This document shows, one piece after another, positions 12,425-58,058 of a stretch of DNA of 64,000 bases; within the stretch, counting starts at the first letter, position 1, and every line of letters begins with the position of its first letter. The notes below the pieces were generated by a model. The model saw nothing but the letters and a program-made list of their open reading frames with translations, ran no database searches and was not told the origin of the DNA. Source of the DNA: Amorphochlora amoebiformis (Eukaryota > Cercozoa > Chlorarachniophyceae); assembly GCA_054601695.1 (NCBI GenBank), contig BAAHQB010000085.1, forward strand, positions 310,001 through 374,000, in the 5' to 3' direction. The position numbers and the translations under genes are program-made.

Positions 12425-12736
12425 TAACACCTGTAACAAGCATCGTGGAAGTCACAGCATTTGGTCATATTAAAGTCTCCACTACTATATATATATATAT
12501 ATGTATATATACGTATGAGACAGAAAGACAGAGAGAGGAGAGATGGAGAGAGAGAGAGGGAGAGAGAGAGAGAGGGAGAGGGAGAGTGAGAGAGAGAATA
12601 GAGGGAGAGAGGAAGAAGAGAAGGAGAAAGAAATGAGAGAGAGAGTGAGAAAAGAGGAGAGAGAGAAGAGAGAGAGAGAGGAGAGAGAGAGAGGAGAGAG
12701 AGAGAGGAGAGAGAGAGAGAGCGAAAGAGAGAGAGA

Positions 12737-12785
<49 letters not shown>

Positions 12786-13933
12786 TGGAGGGAGAAAGAA
12801 TACATATATACATATAAAGTATTTAGACCCATATCTACATACACACATATTTATACATAAATATATACAAACGTATATATTCTGAGATATATATATATAT
12901 ATATCTAAGATATATCATTGTTCCCACCCAGCTTGTATGCCATGGGCCCCACATCATTTGGAAGGATATATATATATATATAATATGTGTTATATGTATA
13001 TATTTATATATTATAAGAATACATATATGTATATATACAATATATACACATATGTATAAATATTTAGGCACATATATCTACACACACACATATTTTTACA
13101 TACATATCTAGACTTGTATATGTATATATATAGAGATAGATATATATATATATATATGTAAATCTAAGATATCACCCAACTTGTATGCCATAGGCCCCAC
13201 ATCCATTCGACCACACATTCCACTTTTCTTTCTTCATCACCGGTAGCTTTAGAATATATGCGGATATTAGTATATTAATGTACACATATTGATATACAAT
13301 ATATCACAGGTAGGTTAAGATATGGATATATCAACATATATATATATATATGGATATATTATATATATCATATATATACATCCATTTGACCATTCCACTT
13401 TTCTTTCTTCATCACCGGCAGGTTTATATATATATATATATATATATCATATCATATATCATATATATATGTATATATACATATACATATATTTATATAT
13501 ATATATATATATATAAGATATATCATAAACATGTATTATATTATGTGTAAATATATATATATATATATATGTATGTATATATATATGTATATGTAAATGT
13601 ATATGTGTTAAATATGTATGTGTATATATATGTATATATGTATGTATATGTATGTATGTGTATATAATTAGCTCCCGGTAAGAAATAGAAATGAAATGTG
13701 ATATATACATATATACATACATATCTATGCACATATGTAAGTGTATGTATATATATATATATATATATATATTTATACTTTCTATATATATACATATATA
13801 TGTATATATATATATATATATATCCATTCCACCACAAATTGTACTTATATTTCTTCATCACCGGCAGCTTTATATCTTTAAGTATACACACACACATATA
13901 TGTATATATGTGTATTATATATATATATATATG

Positions 13934-13969
<36 letters not shown>

Positions 13970-13996
13970 ATATAATATATATGTATACGTATATAT

Positions 13997-14095
<99 letters not shown>

Positions 14096-14171
14096 TATTA
14101 CCAGGCCCTTCTTGGCACACTTAAACGGACGACATCCTAAGGAAATACAGTCATTAATCACCTTAAATCAT

Positions 14172-14206
<35 letters not shown>

Positions 14207-14442
14207 TACATATACATTACATATATTTTACATATACATATGTATATATATGTATTTGTGTACATACATATGTATTTATACATATATATACTTATAGTCA
14301 ATGGTTCTTACTGTTTATTTATACGGATTTATTTAGTATTTATGTGAGTAAATCTGTGGTGTGTACATAGATATGTACATATTGATTTATTCATTTAGTA
14401 CGTATGCGAGTAACTTAACAATAAATATATATATATATAAAT

Positions 14443-14474
<32 letters not shown>

Positions 14475-14908
14475 AACATATAAACGTAAACGTATTTATT
14501 TATTCATACATAATATATATTTATAAAGATTTACATATATATATATATGTGTATATATATACACATATATATACATATATATGTATATATATATATATAT
14601 ATATATACATAGACATATTATATATATATATATGTATATACTTTTGTTCCACTTTTCCTTTTCTCTTTTTTTTTTTTTCTCTCTCTCTCTCTCTCGTCTT
14701 CCCTTCCTGGAAGACCTAACTCGTCATCATTCTCATGAACTGGGAGACGTGTAGCAGCAATGATATAGCACGGAGGGAAGGTGGTGAGATCTCATCTCCA
14801 CTCCTCTTTCTCTAATTTCTTTCTTTCTTTTTTCCCTCTCTTGCTCTCTTCTCGCTCTCTTTCTCTCCTCGCTTTCATGCTCTTCTCGCTCTCTCTCTTC
14901 GCTCTTCG

Positions 14909-14949
<41 letters not shown>

Positions 14950-15117
14950 TCCCTCCCTCCTTCCCGCCCATTCTCTTCGGTCCTCTCCTCCTCTACCTGG
15001 TCCGCCATTTGCTCCCCCGCTTACAGAATTCGCAAGACCACCGAACATACTAAGTAAATCATTGCCAAACACACTGAAGCTCGCGAGAGACACAATCAGA
15101 GCCACGGGGGACCGCAT
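11488..15117 (-). CDS. Secreted phospholipase A2, group XII-like
   Basis: Five exons join with matching phases: 15117-14997, about 14137-14099, about 13242-13164, about 12484-12434 and 11596-11493. The chosen ATG gives [18 protein letters not shown], a clear signal peptide. Next come [11 protein letters not shown], then WSNGCGAYG (the NGCG calcium-loop motif of group XII enzymes), then [11 protein letters not shown] with the His-Asp catalytic pair, then [10 protein letters not shown]. The order C-x-PF-x-C, NGCG, CCxxHDxCY, CG matches group XII PLA2, which hydrolyses sn-2 acyl chains of phospholipids with calcium. The last exon runs into a telomeric hexamer: the frame either stops at TAG (11490-11488) inside GGTTAGGG or splices at GGTTAG, so the C-terminus is uncertain. 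Introns are TA-, CT- and junction-repeat filled. Confidence 0.82.
12530..12800. repeat. (GA)n tract inside the PLA2 intron
   Basis: GAGA with irregular GGA and AAG steps on plus, so CT-rich on the transcribed sense (minus) strand. It lies upstream of the exon carrying CCDFHDACY. The S/L and R/E open frames are repeat artefacts. Confidence 0.9.
12916..13870 (-). repeat. Junction copies around the NGCG exon of PLA2
   Basis: The full exon is at about 13242-13164. A diverged copy of its 3' end plus donor lies at about 12916-12965 (GGGGCCCATGGCATACAAG on minus). Copies of its acceptor and 5' part lie near 13375-13424 and 13824-13875 (plus-strand word TTCTTCATCACCGGCAG). An inverted partial copy is at about 13670-13700. 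All are separated by (TA)n. None except the main copy keeps the reading frame with a usable donor. Confidence 0.8.
14640..14980. repeat. CT-rich tract
   Basis: T-rich then (CT)n with CGCTCTC variation. It is inside the first PLA2 intron on the opposite strand. A short unique stretch (14700-14810) shows no convincing exon. Confidence 0.85.
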
Positions 15118-15386
15118 GTCTCTGAGAGAATCAAGCACCGGAGAGTGACTCAGCACGAGCGTGATTCTGCGTGAAGTAACGCTATGTAATTCATTTGGGT
15201 TCCGAAACGTGATCTATTGGATATATCACGCCTTGAAGCGATTTTTCACATATATCTCGAATATATCTCGAATTATATGGATGTATATTTATATATTATT
15301 AAAAAGATATATGTGGCATATCCATCTCAATATATAAAGGTGTCCTTCTGTACGTGACATGACGCCACGTAACGTTTCCACTCCCG
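15118..15386. promoter_or_regulatory. Divergent intergenic region
   Basis: 269 bp between the PLA2 start (minus) and the plus-strand frame at 15387. It contains TGACATGACGCCACGTAAC near 15355-15374, similar to the TGACGTCACGTAG word in the CHD1 divergent promoter. It also holds a roughly 95-bp segment (15249-15345) with a diverged copy at 18184-18255. The promoter role is inferred from gene orientation only. Confidence 0.4.
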
Positions 15387-15788
15387 ATGCTGTTGGTGGC
15401 TTTGATATGGACACTGTGCAGGGGCCTACCCATGCGTCCAAACGGGAATATAGGTCTTCGGGTTCCTCACCGAGGAGAAATCAAAATATCTTCCGCATTC
15501 CATCGTAAATTTCCACGAAATATCCTATATTTTCCCTGGAATTCGCGGAAATTCCACCCGTTCAGGTTGCATGCACATTCCCGCGTGCGCCCGCGGGAGG
15601 ATATATTGGGGATCGAGGGGTTGCGGGCCGGGCAAAGAGTATTCATCAACGACGTTGAGGACAATCCGTCGCTCAATGGGCGGAGTGCTAGGTTGCAGAG
15701 CGCTGGGGAGGGCGGGAGGGTGTTGGTGCGCATGGAGGGAGAAAAAGGTCACACATTTCACCTATATAAATGTTTTCAATACGCTTGA
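15387..15788 (+). CDS. First exon or short gene with AGQRV...LNGR repeat-like domain
   Basis: A 133-codon frame from ATG to TGA starts with MLLVALIWTLCRGLP. Its second half is clearly protein-like: LRAGQRVFINDVEDNPSLNG, then GGRVLVRMEGEKGHTFHLYK. This gives the small barrel pattern G-x-RV-x-I-x(n)-LNG-x-x-A-x-L-x(n)-GR-x-V found in many protist and fungal proteins. The first half contains an internal sequence (YFPWNSRKFHPFR) that could be intron. A GTCACA donor after MEGEK (15748) has phase 1 and would join the 16366 exon in frame, so this may be the first exon of the CS-domain gene and not a separate gene. Confidence 0.5.
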   Translation: MLLVALIWTLCRGLPMRPNGNIGLRVPHRGEIKISSAFHRKFPRNILYFPWNSRKFHPFRLHAHSRVRPREDILGIEGLRAGQRVFINDVEDNPSLNGRSARLQSAGEGGRVLVRMEGEKGHTFHLYKCFQYA

Positions 15789-15936
15789 CCTTGATGGATC
15801 GTGTATAGGTCTATATTTCCTTCTGTGGACAGTGTGAGGGTTGTCATGAGGGGCAGTTTCGCATGTATTGGCTATCATGTATGGTTGATATGTAAGCGCA
15901 TATTACAGAGCAATATACATGTGTGCAAATTATTAT

Positions 15937-16003
<67 letters not shown>

Positions 16004-16037
16004 CATATACACATATATATTATTCATGTATATATAA

Positions 16038-16076
<39 letters not shown>

Positions 16077-16090
16077 ATATGTATGTATAC

Positions 16091-16121
<31 letters not shown>

Positions 16122-16224
16122 TATAATATTTATCTATATTTATATTATATACATGTATGTATATATATAGGACGAGTTAAATCACAGTGTGACTAAACCA
16201 CACAGACGCGCACACCTATATATG

Positions 16225-16256
<32 letters not shown>

Positions 16257-16276
16257 TACAGAGGATTGATACATCG

Positions 16277-16325
<49 letters not shown>

Positions 16326-16365
16326 CATTATACACACATTTATACATACATACATAAACAAACAG

Positions 16366-39251
<22,886 letters not shown>

Positions 39252-39259
39252 GATACACT

Positions 39260-39475
39260 GATTAGGGTTAGGGTTAGGGTTAGGGTTAGGGTTAGGATCA
39301 GATTATTCAGCATGTCTTAGTCCTAGGACCATTGACTCCTCCACTGGGTGGGGCTATAGTGCTGTTTGGGATAACAGCAGGGTTAGGGTTAGGGTTAGGG
39401 TTAGGATCAGATTATTCAGCATGTCTTATGACCATTGACTCGGTTAGGGTTAGGGTTAGGGTTAGGGTTAGGGTT
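39260..39475 (+). repeat. Telomeric repeats with two dispersed elements after the CS gene
   Basis: TTAGGG array starting 12 bp after TAA. Element copies are at 39294-39380 (ends GCAGGGTTAGGG) and 39403-39442 (internal 10-bp deletion, CTTATGACC, ending GACTCGGTTAGGG). Confidence 0.92.
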
Positions 39476-39495
39476 ACATACATATTCTTACTATT

Positions 39496-39526
<31 letters not shown>

Positions 39527-39586
39527 GTTAACATATCAGCTTTTTGGCCAGAAACGTGATTGGATCCTTTGGATGGCTCTGCCACG

Positions 39587-39630
<44 letters not shown>

Positions 39631-39923
39631 GTATATAATATATATATATATATATGTATATGTATATAATATATATATATACATATTTATATTTACTACA
39701 CATATGTGTATATTACATATACACACATAATATACACATGTACATATATATTATATGTATATATGTATACATATATATATATATATATTATATATATAAA
39801 TGTGTGTATTGTATGTACACCGGAAGAAATGTTGATAGCTACACATATTACTATATACTATACATATATAAATGTATACATATATATATATATATATATA
39901 TAATATCCATATATATTTACTAG

Positions 39924-40019
39924 GTTTATCGGAGCAGTGGAGGTTTATCCCAAGGATGACAAGCAGGGTGTTTTTGAGGGTATAGAAGCGTCGATGCTTA
40001 CGAAAGACCTCATGGCTCT

Positions 40020-40067
<48 letters not shown>

Positions 40068-40342
40068 GTATGTAATATATATATATATATTTAATATATA
40101 TATATATATATTGACATATATACATATATATATACATGCATATATTGATATATATATATATATATGGACATAGATATATATTTATTGATACCTGTGTGTA
40201 TGTATATGGGGATCGAAGTTGGTACGCATATATATATATATATATACATATTTATATATATATATATATATTATATATGTATATATCGATACTATAAATA
40301 TATCTATGGCATCGATGCATACTAAAGACCTCATGGCCCTAG

Positions 40343-40399
<57 letters not shown>

Positions 40400-40560
40400 C
40401 ATACACATATATATATATATGTATATATATGTATACATATGTATATATATGTATATTTATATATATATATATATATTACATATATGTATTGATGTATTTA
40501 TATAGTTATATATATATATGTATATATTGATACATATATATGGAGATCGAAGTAGGTATA

Positions 40561-40594
<34 letters not shown>

Positions 40595-40973
40595 TATATA
40601 ATATATATATATGTGTGTATATATATGGTATCGATACTTTATTAAAAGACCTCATGGCCGGATATATGTGCACATGTACACGTATATGTGTTTACGTGGG
40701 GATCGACTAGGTTTATACACATATATATACATATACACACACATGTAAATATATATATACATACATATATGTATGGTGTGTATTCAATGTATGTATATAT
40801 GTAGATATGTGTATACATATATATATATATATGCATGTGTTTGTATGTATATATGGCATCAATACTTGCCAAAGAAGTAATGGTCCTCGGTATATATATT
40901 TATATATATATATATATAATATGGATCGAATCTTACAAAAGAGCTCATGGTTCTAAGCATACGAACAAATACA

Positions 40974-41069
<96 letters not shown>

Positions 41070-41578
41070 AATAGATGTATATATATATGTTATTTCTATC
41101 TTTGTATTTATCTTTATGTATGTATGTGTATGTATATAATGTATATATACATATATACATACATATACAATGTATATATTTACATACTTATATATGCATA
41201 TACATATATGTATTTAAATTATACACAAAGATGAAATTATCAATGCTTGCTACGGGAGCTCATGCTAGCCATGGCTGTAGGTATGCACATACGCTCATAT
41301 TTTCAGGTATCCACAAGAACCAACTCGGAGACATCCTCATAAACTCTGCCAAAGATCGATTACAGGTTTGAAACCCTTCCAAGAATTCTTGACAATCGAT
41401 TATGTATACCTTTCCTCAGATTTTCTGCATTCCCGACGCTATAATTCCTGTTTGTGAGCGGCTAAGGACTGTCAATAATGTGCCCGTCTCCTGTCGCACC
41501 GTCGACCTTGACTTCGAATTCATGAAGGAGGATAGGTTTGACCGATCGAAGTACTCGTCCGAAGATTATGACAATTGA
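39924..41578 (+). CDS. 3' part of an unrecognised gene
   Basis: Three phase-matched exons: 39924-40021 ([19 protein letters not shown], then [13 protein letters not shown]), 41307-41365 ([19 protein letters not shown]) and 41420-41578 ([20 protein letters not shown], then [13 protein letters not shown], ending SSEDYDN and TGA). The 36- and 54-bp introns near the end are short and free of repeats, like those at the 5' end of CHD1. The protein looks globular with an acidic tail, and I do not recognise its family. An earlier exon may lie at about 39552-39590. The gene is convergent with CHD1, with 326 bp between stop codons. Confidence 0.6.
40308..41282 (+). repeat. Five diverged copies of the end of exon 39924-40021
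   Basis: Copies of TCGATGCTTACGAAAGACCT, CATGGCTCTAG|GTATAT, at about 40312, 40627, 40855, 40922 and 41238, separated by TA and GTAT repeats of 60-300 bp. The first keeps CTAG|GTGTAC. Later ones are more diverged (GCTTGCTACGGGAGCTCATG at 41245). Confidence 0.85.
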
Positions 41579-41904
41579 GCAGTGATTGTTGTGTAAGTTC
41601 AAAAATTTAAATACTCTGTGTGTAACCTATATAGGAAGTCTGAGTACCGTAGGCTCTTCGTATCTGTTACTACATAACTGGTACTTCTAGACTTACAACT
41701 TCAGTATGATTACTGGCCGAGTCTAGTCCTTCTTTTTGATACTAGTAGTAAATGCAACCGTAACCTGGATTGGTCTAGCTAGCTGTAGTTACTCTAGAGT
41801 TAGTCCAGTTAGTCTACTGTAAGCTTTCTTCACGACCAAAACTAGCAAAAGTGTATTTTTGCAATTGGTAATTTAATTAACTAAACTGAAGCTTCTCACT
41901 AGTC
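41579..41904. other. Convergent intergenic region
   Basis: 326 bp of unique sequence between the stop codons of two convergent genes. It is AT-biased with CTAG-rich words and contains AATTTAATTAACTAAACTG. No terminator motif can be called with confidence. Confidence 0.5.
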
Positions 41905-50414
<8,510 letters not shown>

Positions 50415-50720
50415 CTAATCCCTCATCCGCTGCGGAGCTCCACCAGAGCCTCGTCGAAAGTGGCGCTGGGAGCCGAGGGTTGCGCCCTGCGAAGCGCCAA
50501 ATTCGACTTATATGAGAATATTTCGGATCGGCCATAGAGACACGTGTCCATTTTGAACCCCCATCGGAGCTAGGCCCCATCCGGCGTACATGCACAATAC
50601 AGGGTCCTGGTTGGCGAATAGGCTGTCTTCTCTCTCTGTAGAGGCATATTCAATTATGACGTTGAAGAAAACACGCAATTGACCTTACGTTTTGCTCATT
50701 TTCGTTTTGACGTCACGTAG
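50415..50720. promoter_or_regulatory. Divergent promoter region of CHD1 and the coiled-coil gene
   Basis: 306 bp of unique, GC-richer sequence with no simple repeat. A perfect palindrome TGACGTCA (50708-50715), a CRE/bZIP-type site, lies just before the plus-strand coding exon, and a partial TATGACGTTG lies at 50654. The start codon of the plus gene was not found, so an initiating exon may sit here. The regulatory role is inferred from position and motif only. Confidence 0.45.
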
Positions 50721-51450
50721 GAGACGCAAAACCCGAAACGCAATTGCAAAAAAGTGACGACAGGGCAACCTAAATACCTCGCGGAGGACTTTGAGCGTCT
50801 GCAACGACTTCTTCTACAAACTAAAAGTCGTGTACCCCGCGCAGTATTGCCCTCGATTCCTCACAATCCCTTCATTCAGGTGAACGATTGCAAGTCCAGA
50901 GGGAGCTCGAGCGCGCGTCAGCCGCGCTACGCCAGGGTATATCACACTTCAGCCGGTGAAAATGATCAGTATTCAATTCTTGAACTATCAACCAGCTGGT
51001 GATGATGCAGCTTGTCTGCGACTCTCGTTGCGTCGACGCGATTCGTTGGTGTCTCGGGCATGCACCAGACTCTCCGAAGACGGCTGCGTACCAATACTCG
51101 CCGCCCAGGTTCGAAAAATCCCACCGTCTTTTTCGCCATGAATCTGTAATGTGTGTAAGTTTTTGCGGAAAAAGTTTGTGGTCAAACATGTGTTATATCA
51201 GTGGCTGAGAGCCGAGATGAAATCTCTGCAGTCCGAGTGTGACGTCAAAGACTCGGGGTCTACAGCGAAATCCAACCTTCCCAGCGTCAGTGATATCCAA
51301 CATGAGTTGGAGACGATGGCTGAGCTCGAGGCGCCGCTGCCGAAGGAGCTACACGGGCTCAAGGCGGAAGTACATGTCAAGTCACGGGCGCTCAAAAAGG
51401 CGGTGGCTAGGATCCTTGCGGTGGGCAGTGCACAAATATATTCAATATTT

Positions 51451-51486
<36 letters not shown>

Positions 51487-51499
51487 GTGTATATTATAT

Positions 51500-51530
<31 letters not shown>

Positions 51531-51911
51531 ATATGAAAAAAAAACTTCAAAATCAGGGCGAGGAGAGGATTAACGAAGTTATGGAGGTGAACGAGAAGCT
51601 CTTGGAGAAGCTTAGGAATCAGGATCTTCTCATTCAGGACCTCCAGCTATTCAAGACTCGAACATCAGCGCTCAATGACGAGAAGTGATTGCTGTCTTCC
51701 CTCTATCCCTCTATTCCTCTATATTTCTTCCATCTTTTTACGTTTGCTTTTCTCCATCTCCCTTTTTCCTTTCTCTCTTGTCTTTCTCTATTCCTTATCT
51801 TGTATGTTTTCTTACGTATCGAGGTATATATATATATATATTACATACACAATATATATTATAAATGTATATATGTATATGTATATATAAATATGTATAT
51901 GTATTTATATT

Positions 51912-51946
<35 letters not shown>

Positions 51947-51969
51947 CCATGTGTGTAGATGTTCGAATG

Positions 51970-52011
<42 letters not shown>

Positions 52012-52039
52012 TATATGTATATTGTGTTAATATTTATAA

Positions 52040-52088
<49 letters not shown>

Positions 52089-53280
52089 GATGTATATATA
52101 TTTTATATACGTAATATAACATTCCTATATTTCCTATGCACATCAGACATCATACAATAATATATATGTATATATAAAAGTATAAATGTATATATATATA
52201 TTATACATGTATACATTCATAAATGTACATCTTAATACACTAAACACAAACATGTATATATATATATATATATATATATATTCATATGTGTGTATATATA
52301 TACATGTCCGTTTGATTTTGATTGTTGACAATTTAAATGATTTAAGAGAAGAAGTGTACATAGTGAACATAATATATGTACATATATAATATATATATAT
52401 ATAGTATCATATTGTAAACATATGCATATGTAGATAATGCATGTGCAACACATACACATACATCATCATTCACGTACTGAACATTATCATAATGTAGACA
52501 CATGAATCATTCAGGAGTGCATTAATTGAGTTTGCCGTGGCACAGAGCGAGGCCAAGAGAAAGATCAACGCTCTATCTGATACTGTATCCATTCTTTGCC
52601 TCTTACTTATTGATTAGAAAAATGTGATAGGTGAAAAATGTAATCGCAAATTATGTTTATAAATAGAGGAATTATACATAAAAACAATATATATATATAT
52701 ATATCATACATCTTACAAGAAGAGAGAGTATACAAATGAATATGTATCATTTATATGTATATGTTACTCATACATATATATACATATATATACATATGTA
52801 TATGTATACACATATATGTAATTATACATTCGTAAATGTGTCAAGAATATAATTGGGTACTCACAAGTAAATATGTATTACGTATGTATTATATATTATA
52901 TCTATTACATGTTTTATATCCGTATACATATTGATCAATAGATATAATTATATGCATGTATATTAATACACATGTACATCAGTTAAGTGTAAAGTCGCAG
53001 CTTCTGTTCAAATCCGCCAAAAGAATACAAAAGCTGGTACCTACACATATACACATTATACATATACATATATATATATATATATATATACATGCATAGA
53101 TAAATATTTAAACATAGAATATGCTTATGCATATACACATGCTTTATATTCCTTTGATATGTACACATACAAATACATATATGTATTTTAAAAAATGCTT
53201 ATAAACACACATAGATACATGTATATTAAGATACACATATATTTGAATGCATCATATGTAATATATCAAAAACATGTATG

Positions 53281-53317
<37 letters not shown>

Positions 53318-53344
53318 AAAATATACTGAGTATAGACACACATG

Positions 53345-53381
<37 letters not shown>

Positions 53382-53459
53382 ACCGCTGCACCAATATACA
53401 CATAGGAGAAGGAAAACGCCGCCCTCCGCCACTCCTCCTCCACCTCTGGGTCTATATAT

Positions 53460-53511
<52 letters not shown>

Positions 53512-53720
53512 TTTTATATAAATATATATATATATATATATATTGCTGTGAACCGTATTTACACATGTATATAGATATATGTTAATTATATATAAAAACT
53601 ATATATATCAATGTATATACATATATGTATATATGTGTGTAAATATGCATATATTCTCTGAATACACTAGCCAAAATATATACACAAACATATAGATACA
53701 TATATATATATATATGTTTG

Positions 53721-53752
<32 letters not shown>

Positions 53753-53984
53753 TATATGTATATGTAACCTAAATGAATATATAAACACATATATATATAT
53801 ACATACATATAATCAAGTTCATGTTATTTTATCGACATAATATATGATTCCCATATACCCAGATGTACCTATATTTATATAAATGTATAATTATGTATAT
53901 TTGTTTGTATGTATTGTAGACAAGACTTCCGCACCATCGGAGGCAACTGCTCCGAAAACAAACCTACCTCCTCTGGTACACTGA

Positions 53985-54015
<31 letters not shown>

Positions 54016-54479
54016 TATGGATAAATATGTATGTTCCTACATGTATGTATATTTATATACCGAGATCAGACTTAAATAATTACATCCCCTCTCTCGCCCC
54101 CCTCTTTCTGTTATAGAGAGAAGATTTCGCGTGAGAGAGAGAAGAGAGAGATATACATGTGATGAGAGGAAGGTATGACTGCAACTCTCTCTTTCTCCCT
54201 CTCCCTTATAGGAGAGCGAAAACGGAGCGAAAACGCCTCTCCTTCAAGCGATCGTGACGAAGCTGTCATGCCACAAGAGCAGAGATCGACCTTACCACAA
54301 GAGGAGAACTCGGGCGAGGCGGACAATAGGTTTGGGAGTATGGCCGACTCGAAGAAGGTGGGTGAGAAAGTTAGAATATGTGTTTTATGTGTTTGATGTG
54401 TGTTAGGGTAGGTAGGTCCGTGTGCGGAGGTGAGGGGGTTTGACGGGTTGGGATGTGGTTGGTTTGTACAGAAATTTAC

Positions 54480-54516
<37 letters not shown>

Positions 54517-54696
54517 CTAGATGTATATATATAATATATATAATGTATATATATAACTTTTGTTAGTTTGTACATATAATATGCATGCATGTATATTAAT
54601 AAATATATTGTGTATGTATAACACAAACCAACCTATAAGAAATATACCACAAACCAACCTATAATAAATATATAAACATATACAACACAAACATAT

Positions 54697-54730
<34 letters not shown>

Positions 54731-54813
54731 ACTATGAAATATAATACATCTACGCATATATTGCGCGTACATTGTTGTATCAAAAAACACATATGCATAG
54801 ATGAAAACACGTA

Positions 54814-54861
<48 letters not shown>

Positions 54862-55524
54862 TAGTACATATAACAGACGGATCCAAATTTAAACTCATCT
54901 CCCGTTAAGAATGAAGCAGCAGACTCCCAGGAAGTCAAACAACCGGAACCCAAACACCCCGAATCCAAGGTCCCGGAACCCAAAGACTCGGAACCCAAGG
55001 ACCCCGAAATCAATAAGTCGGAAATCAAGCACCCTGCACTCAAGGACTCGGACCCCAAGGTCCCGGAACCCAAGCACCCGGGACCCAAGGACTCGGACCC
55101 CAAGGTCCCGGAACCCAACGACCCGGGACTCAAGGACTCGGAAACCAAGAACCCGGAACGTGTGGTAAGTAGTGTGATCCTGTAATGTATGTGTATGTAT
55201 GTGTATGAATGTACACGTTTGTATTGTATGTATTATCTATTTAACAAGGATTTACGTGTGTGTGTTATGTGATAATTAAGTATGAATATATACGTATTAT
55301 GTATAATGTTACATATACATATATTGTTATATTTACATATATAAGTATTTATTTGTATGGATAAATGGGTCTATAATATATATATCTATATATATATATA
55401 TATGTCTTATATAGAGTATGGATTATGTTTCATGAACATTGCATGTCTCATGTATACACATATACACATATATATTCTCTACTTAAAATATAAACATACA
55501 TTAAATATATATAAATATATATAA

Positions 55525-55555
<31 letters not shown>

Positions 55556-55809
55556 ATATATATGAAGACGTATATTATATATGTGAACGTATATCTGTCA
55601 TTTTATCCATGCATGTACACATGATGTTATACAGATATATTTATACGTATATAAAAATATATATATATATACAGGAAAACATATATATTTGTACGTATGT
55701 TTCTATAATTTTATCCATGCATGACACATGTGTTATACATATGTATTTATACATATATGAAAACATATATATTTGTACATGTATAAACATATATAAAAAT
55801 GTACATATC

Positions 55810-55867
<58 letters not shown>

Positions 55868-56495
55868 CATGTATACATAATAAACAAGTAGATATATTTA
55901 TATATGCATTTATATCTATATGTACATGTAAATAGGATGAGAGAGGAAGGAAGTCGATTGCTGAGTCTGCCAATGTGGATAATATTATATATATATATAT
56001 ATATATGAATAATATATGTTAAGCATATATACACACATGTAATATATATATATATATATGTGTATATATATGTTTAACATATATACACATTTGTAATATA
56101 AATGTATCTATATAGCTATATTGTATGTAAAGTATATATATATATGTATATATATATATATGTATACATATATATATATATATGTTGACAATATATACAT
56201 ATATATATATTCATAGATGTGTAAATAAATATATGTATATATAAATATTGTAAAAATATATGTATGTATTACAACCATGTATACGTATTTCATATTGAAA
56301 ACATATCGCTTTTATATTACACATATCTACATATGTATCTTCTTACACATGTATAAGTATATACTACCTATCAATATAGGTATGATATATGTATATTTAT
56401 GTACATGCACATAAATCCTCAGATTCGACGCCAGTCAATGGTCATCAAATCCCTGCGCTCACAGCTCAAGAGGATGGTATATAAATAGCATCCTG

Positions 56496-56526
<31 letters not shown>

Positions 56527-56617
56527 TATATATATATATATGTGTATATAATATATATATATATATGTATGTATATGTATACATATATATGTGTATATAT
56601 ATATATGTATATCTATT

Positions 56618-56648
<31 letters not shown>

Positions 56649-56698
56649 GTATATATATATATATGTAAAGATGCATGCCTTTTAAGGGATATGTATAC

Positions 56699-56737
<39 letters not shown>

Positions 56738-56924
56738 ATTATATGCATATGTATGCATATAAAAAATCAGTTCATTGTATAACACTCATTTGATGAATAT
56801 GTGTTTGTGTACGTATATGATGTATATATCTGTTTGAATATACTGTTATGTTATGTGGATATGCATTTTGTCTCCAGAAAGATACGTGTAATGTGTGGGC
56901 ATATATTACATATACATATACCTG

Positions 56925-56974
<50 letters not shown>

Positions 56975-57180
56975 ACTAGAAAGCATTATTAGTAGAACAT
57001 AATGCATGTACAAAATCATCTCTCACCCATCTTCCTCTCCCACCCGAAGGTCATGAACATTCGAGCCTTACCCCCCCCAACCCCATCTCCTATCGTCACA
57101 ATTTCTCACTCTCCCCCGCAAGGTAACTCAACCTTACTCCTGGAATATACTCATATATGTATATATGCATCATTACATAG

Positions 57181-57230
<50 letters not shown>

Positions 57231-57519
57231 GCATACGTATACACATTTTTGCCCTTGGATATTTATAAATGTACAAGTATATCTGTAATTCTATAGGATC
57301 GGAAAGCTCTCATATGGAGAGAGAGAGAGAGATATGTAAAAAAATAATTCGACCTTTAAACTCGACTTTTCACCTAATTGCAATCCCTTACCCAGGACCC
57401 ATTCCTCTGCCCTCGGAAACCATTAGCCTCAGTAGTCATAGTCAAGAGAAAGAGATACCTACGCCTAGAACCAAGGTATGTATGTACAAATATGTCTATA
57501 TATGTACATATATATGTGC

Positions 57520-57565
<46 letters not shown>

Positions 57566-57625
57566 GTATTGTTAATACTGTTACATATCACATTAAAATA
57601 TACATATGGGTATATGTGCACATCC

Positions 57626-57661
<36 letters not shown>

Positions 57662-57828
57662 ACAAACACGAAATAACATATTTTTGGTATATTTAATATA
57701 CAAATACATACGTAAATTGTATGATATGTGCATAAATATAAATACATATACATATATATATATATATACACATATGTATATGTATATGACATATATATAT
57801 ATATATATATGCGTGTGTGTAAATGTAC

Positions 57829-57877
<49 letters not shown>

Positions 57878-58027
57878 TATATATATGTATATATGTGTGT
57901 GTACATGTAAGTCTATTTACATACATATATATATATATATACAATATATATATATATATATATAAATGCATAATATAATATTCATATGGTGCTGTAAACG
58001 TAAACCCCAACACCTATCGTAAATTTT

Positions 58028-58058
<31 letters not shown>

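Noticed and set aside
50754-51002. Continuous frame through 50827-51002 as one exon
   Set aside because: The coiled-coil heptads continue only if 50827-50879 is removed (LLLQTKS joined to ERLQVQREL). The unspliced frame breaks that pattern and lacks an ATG.
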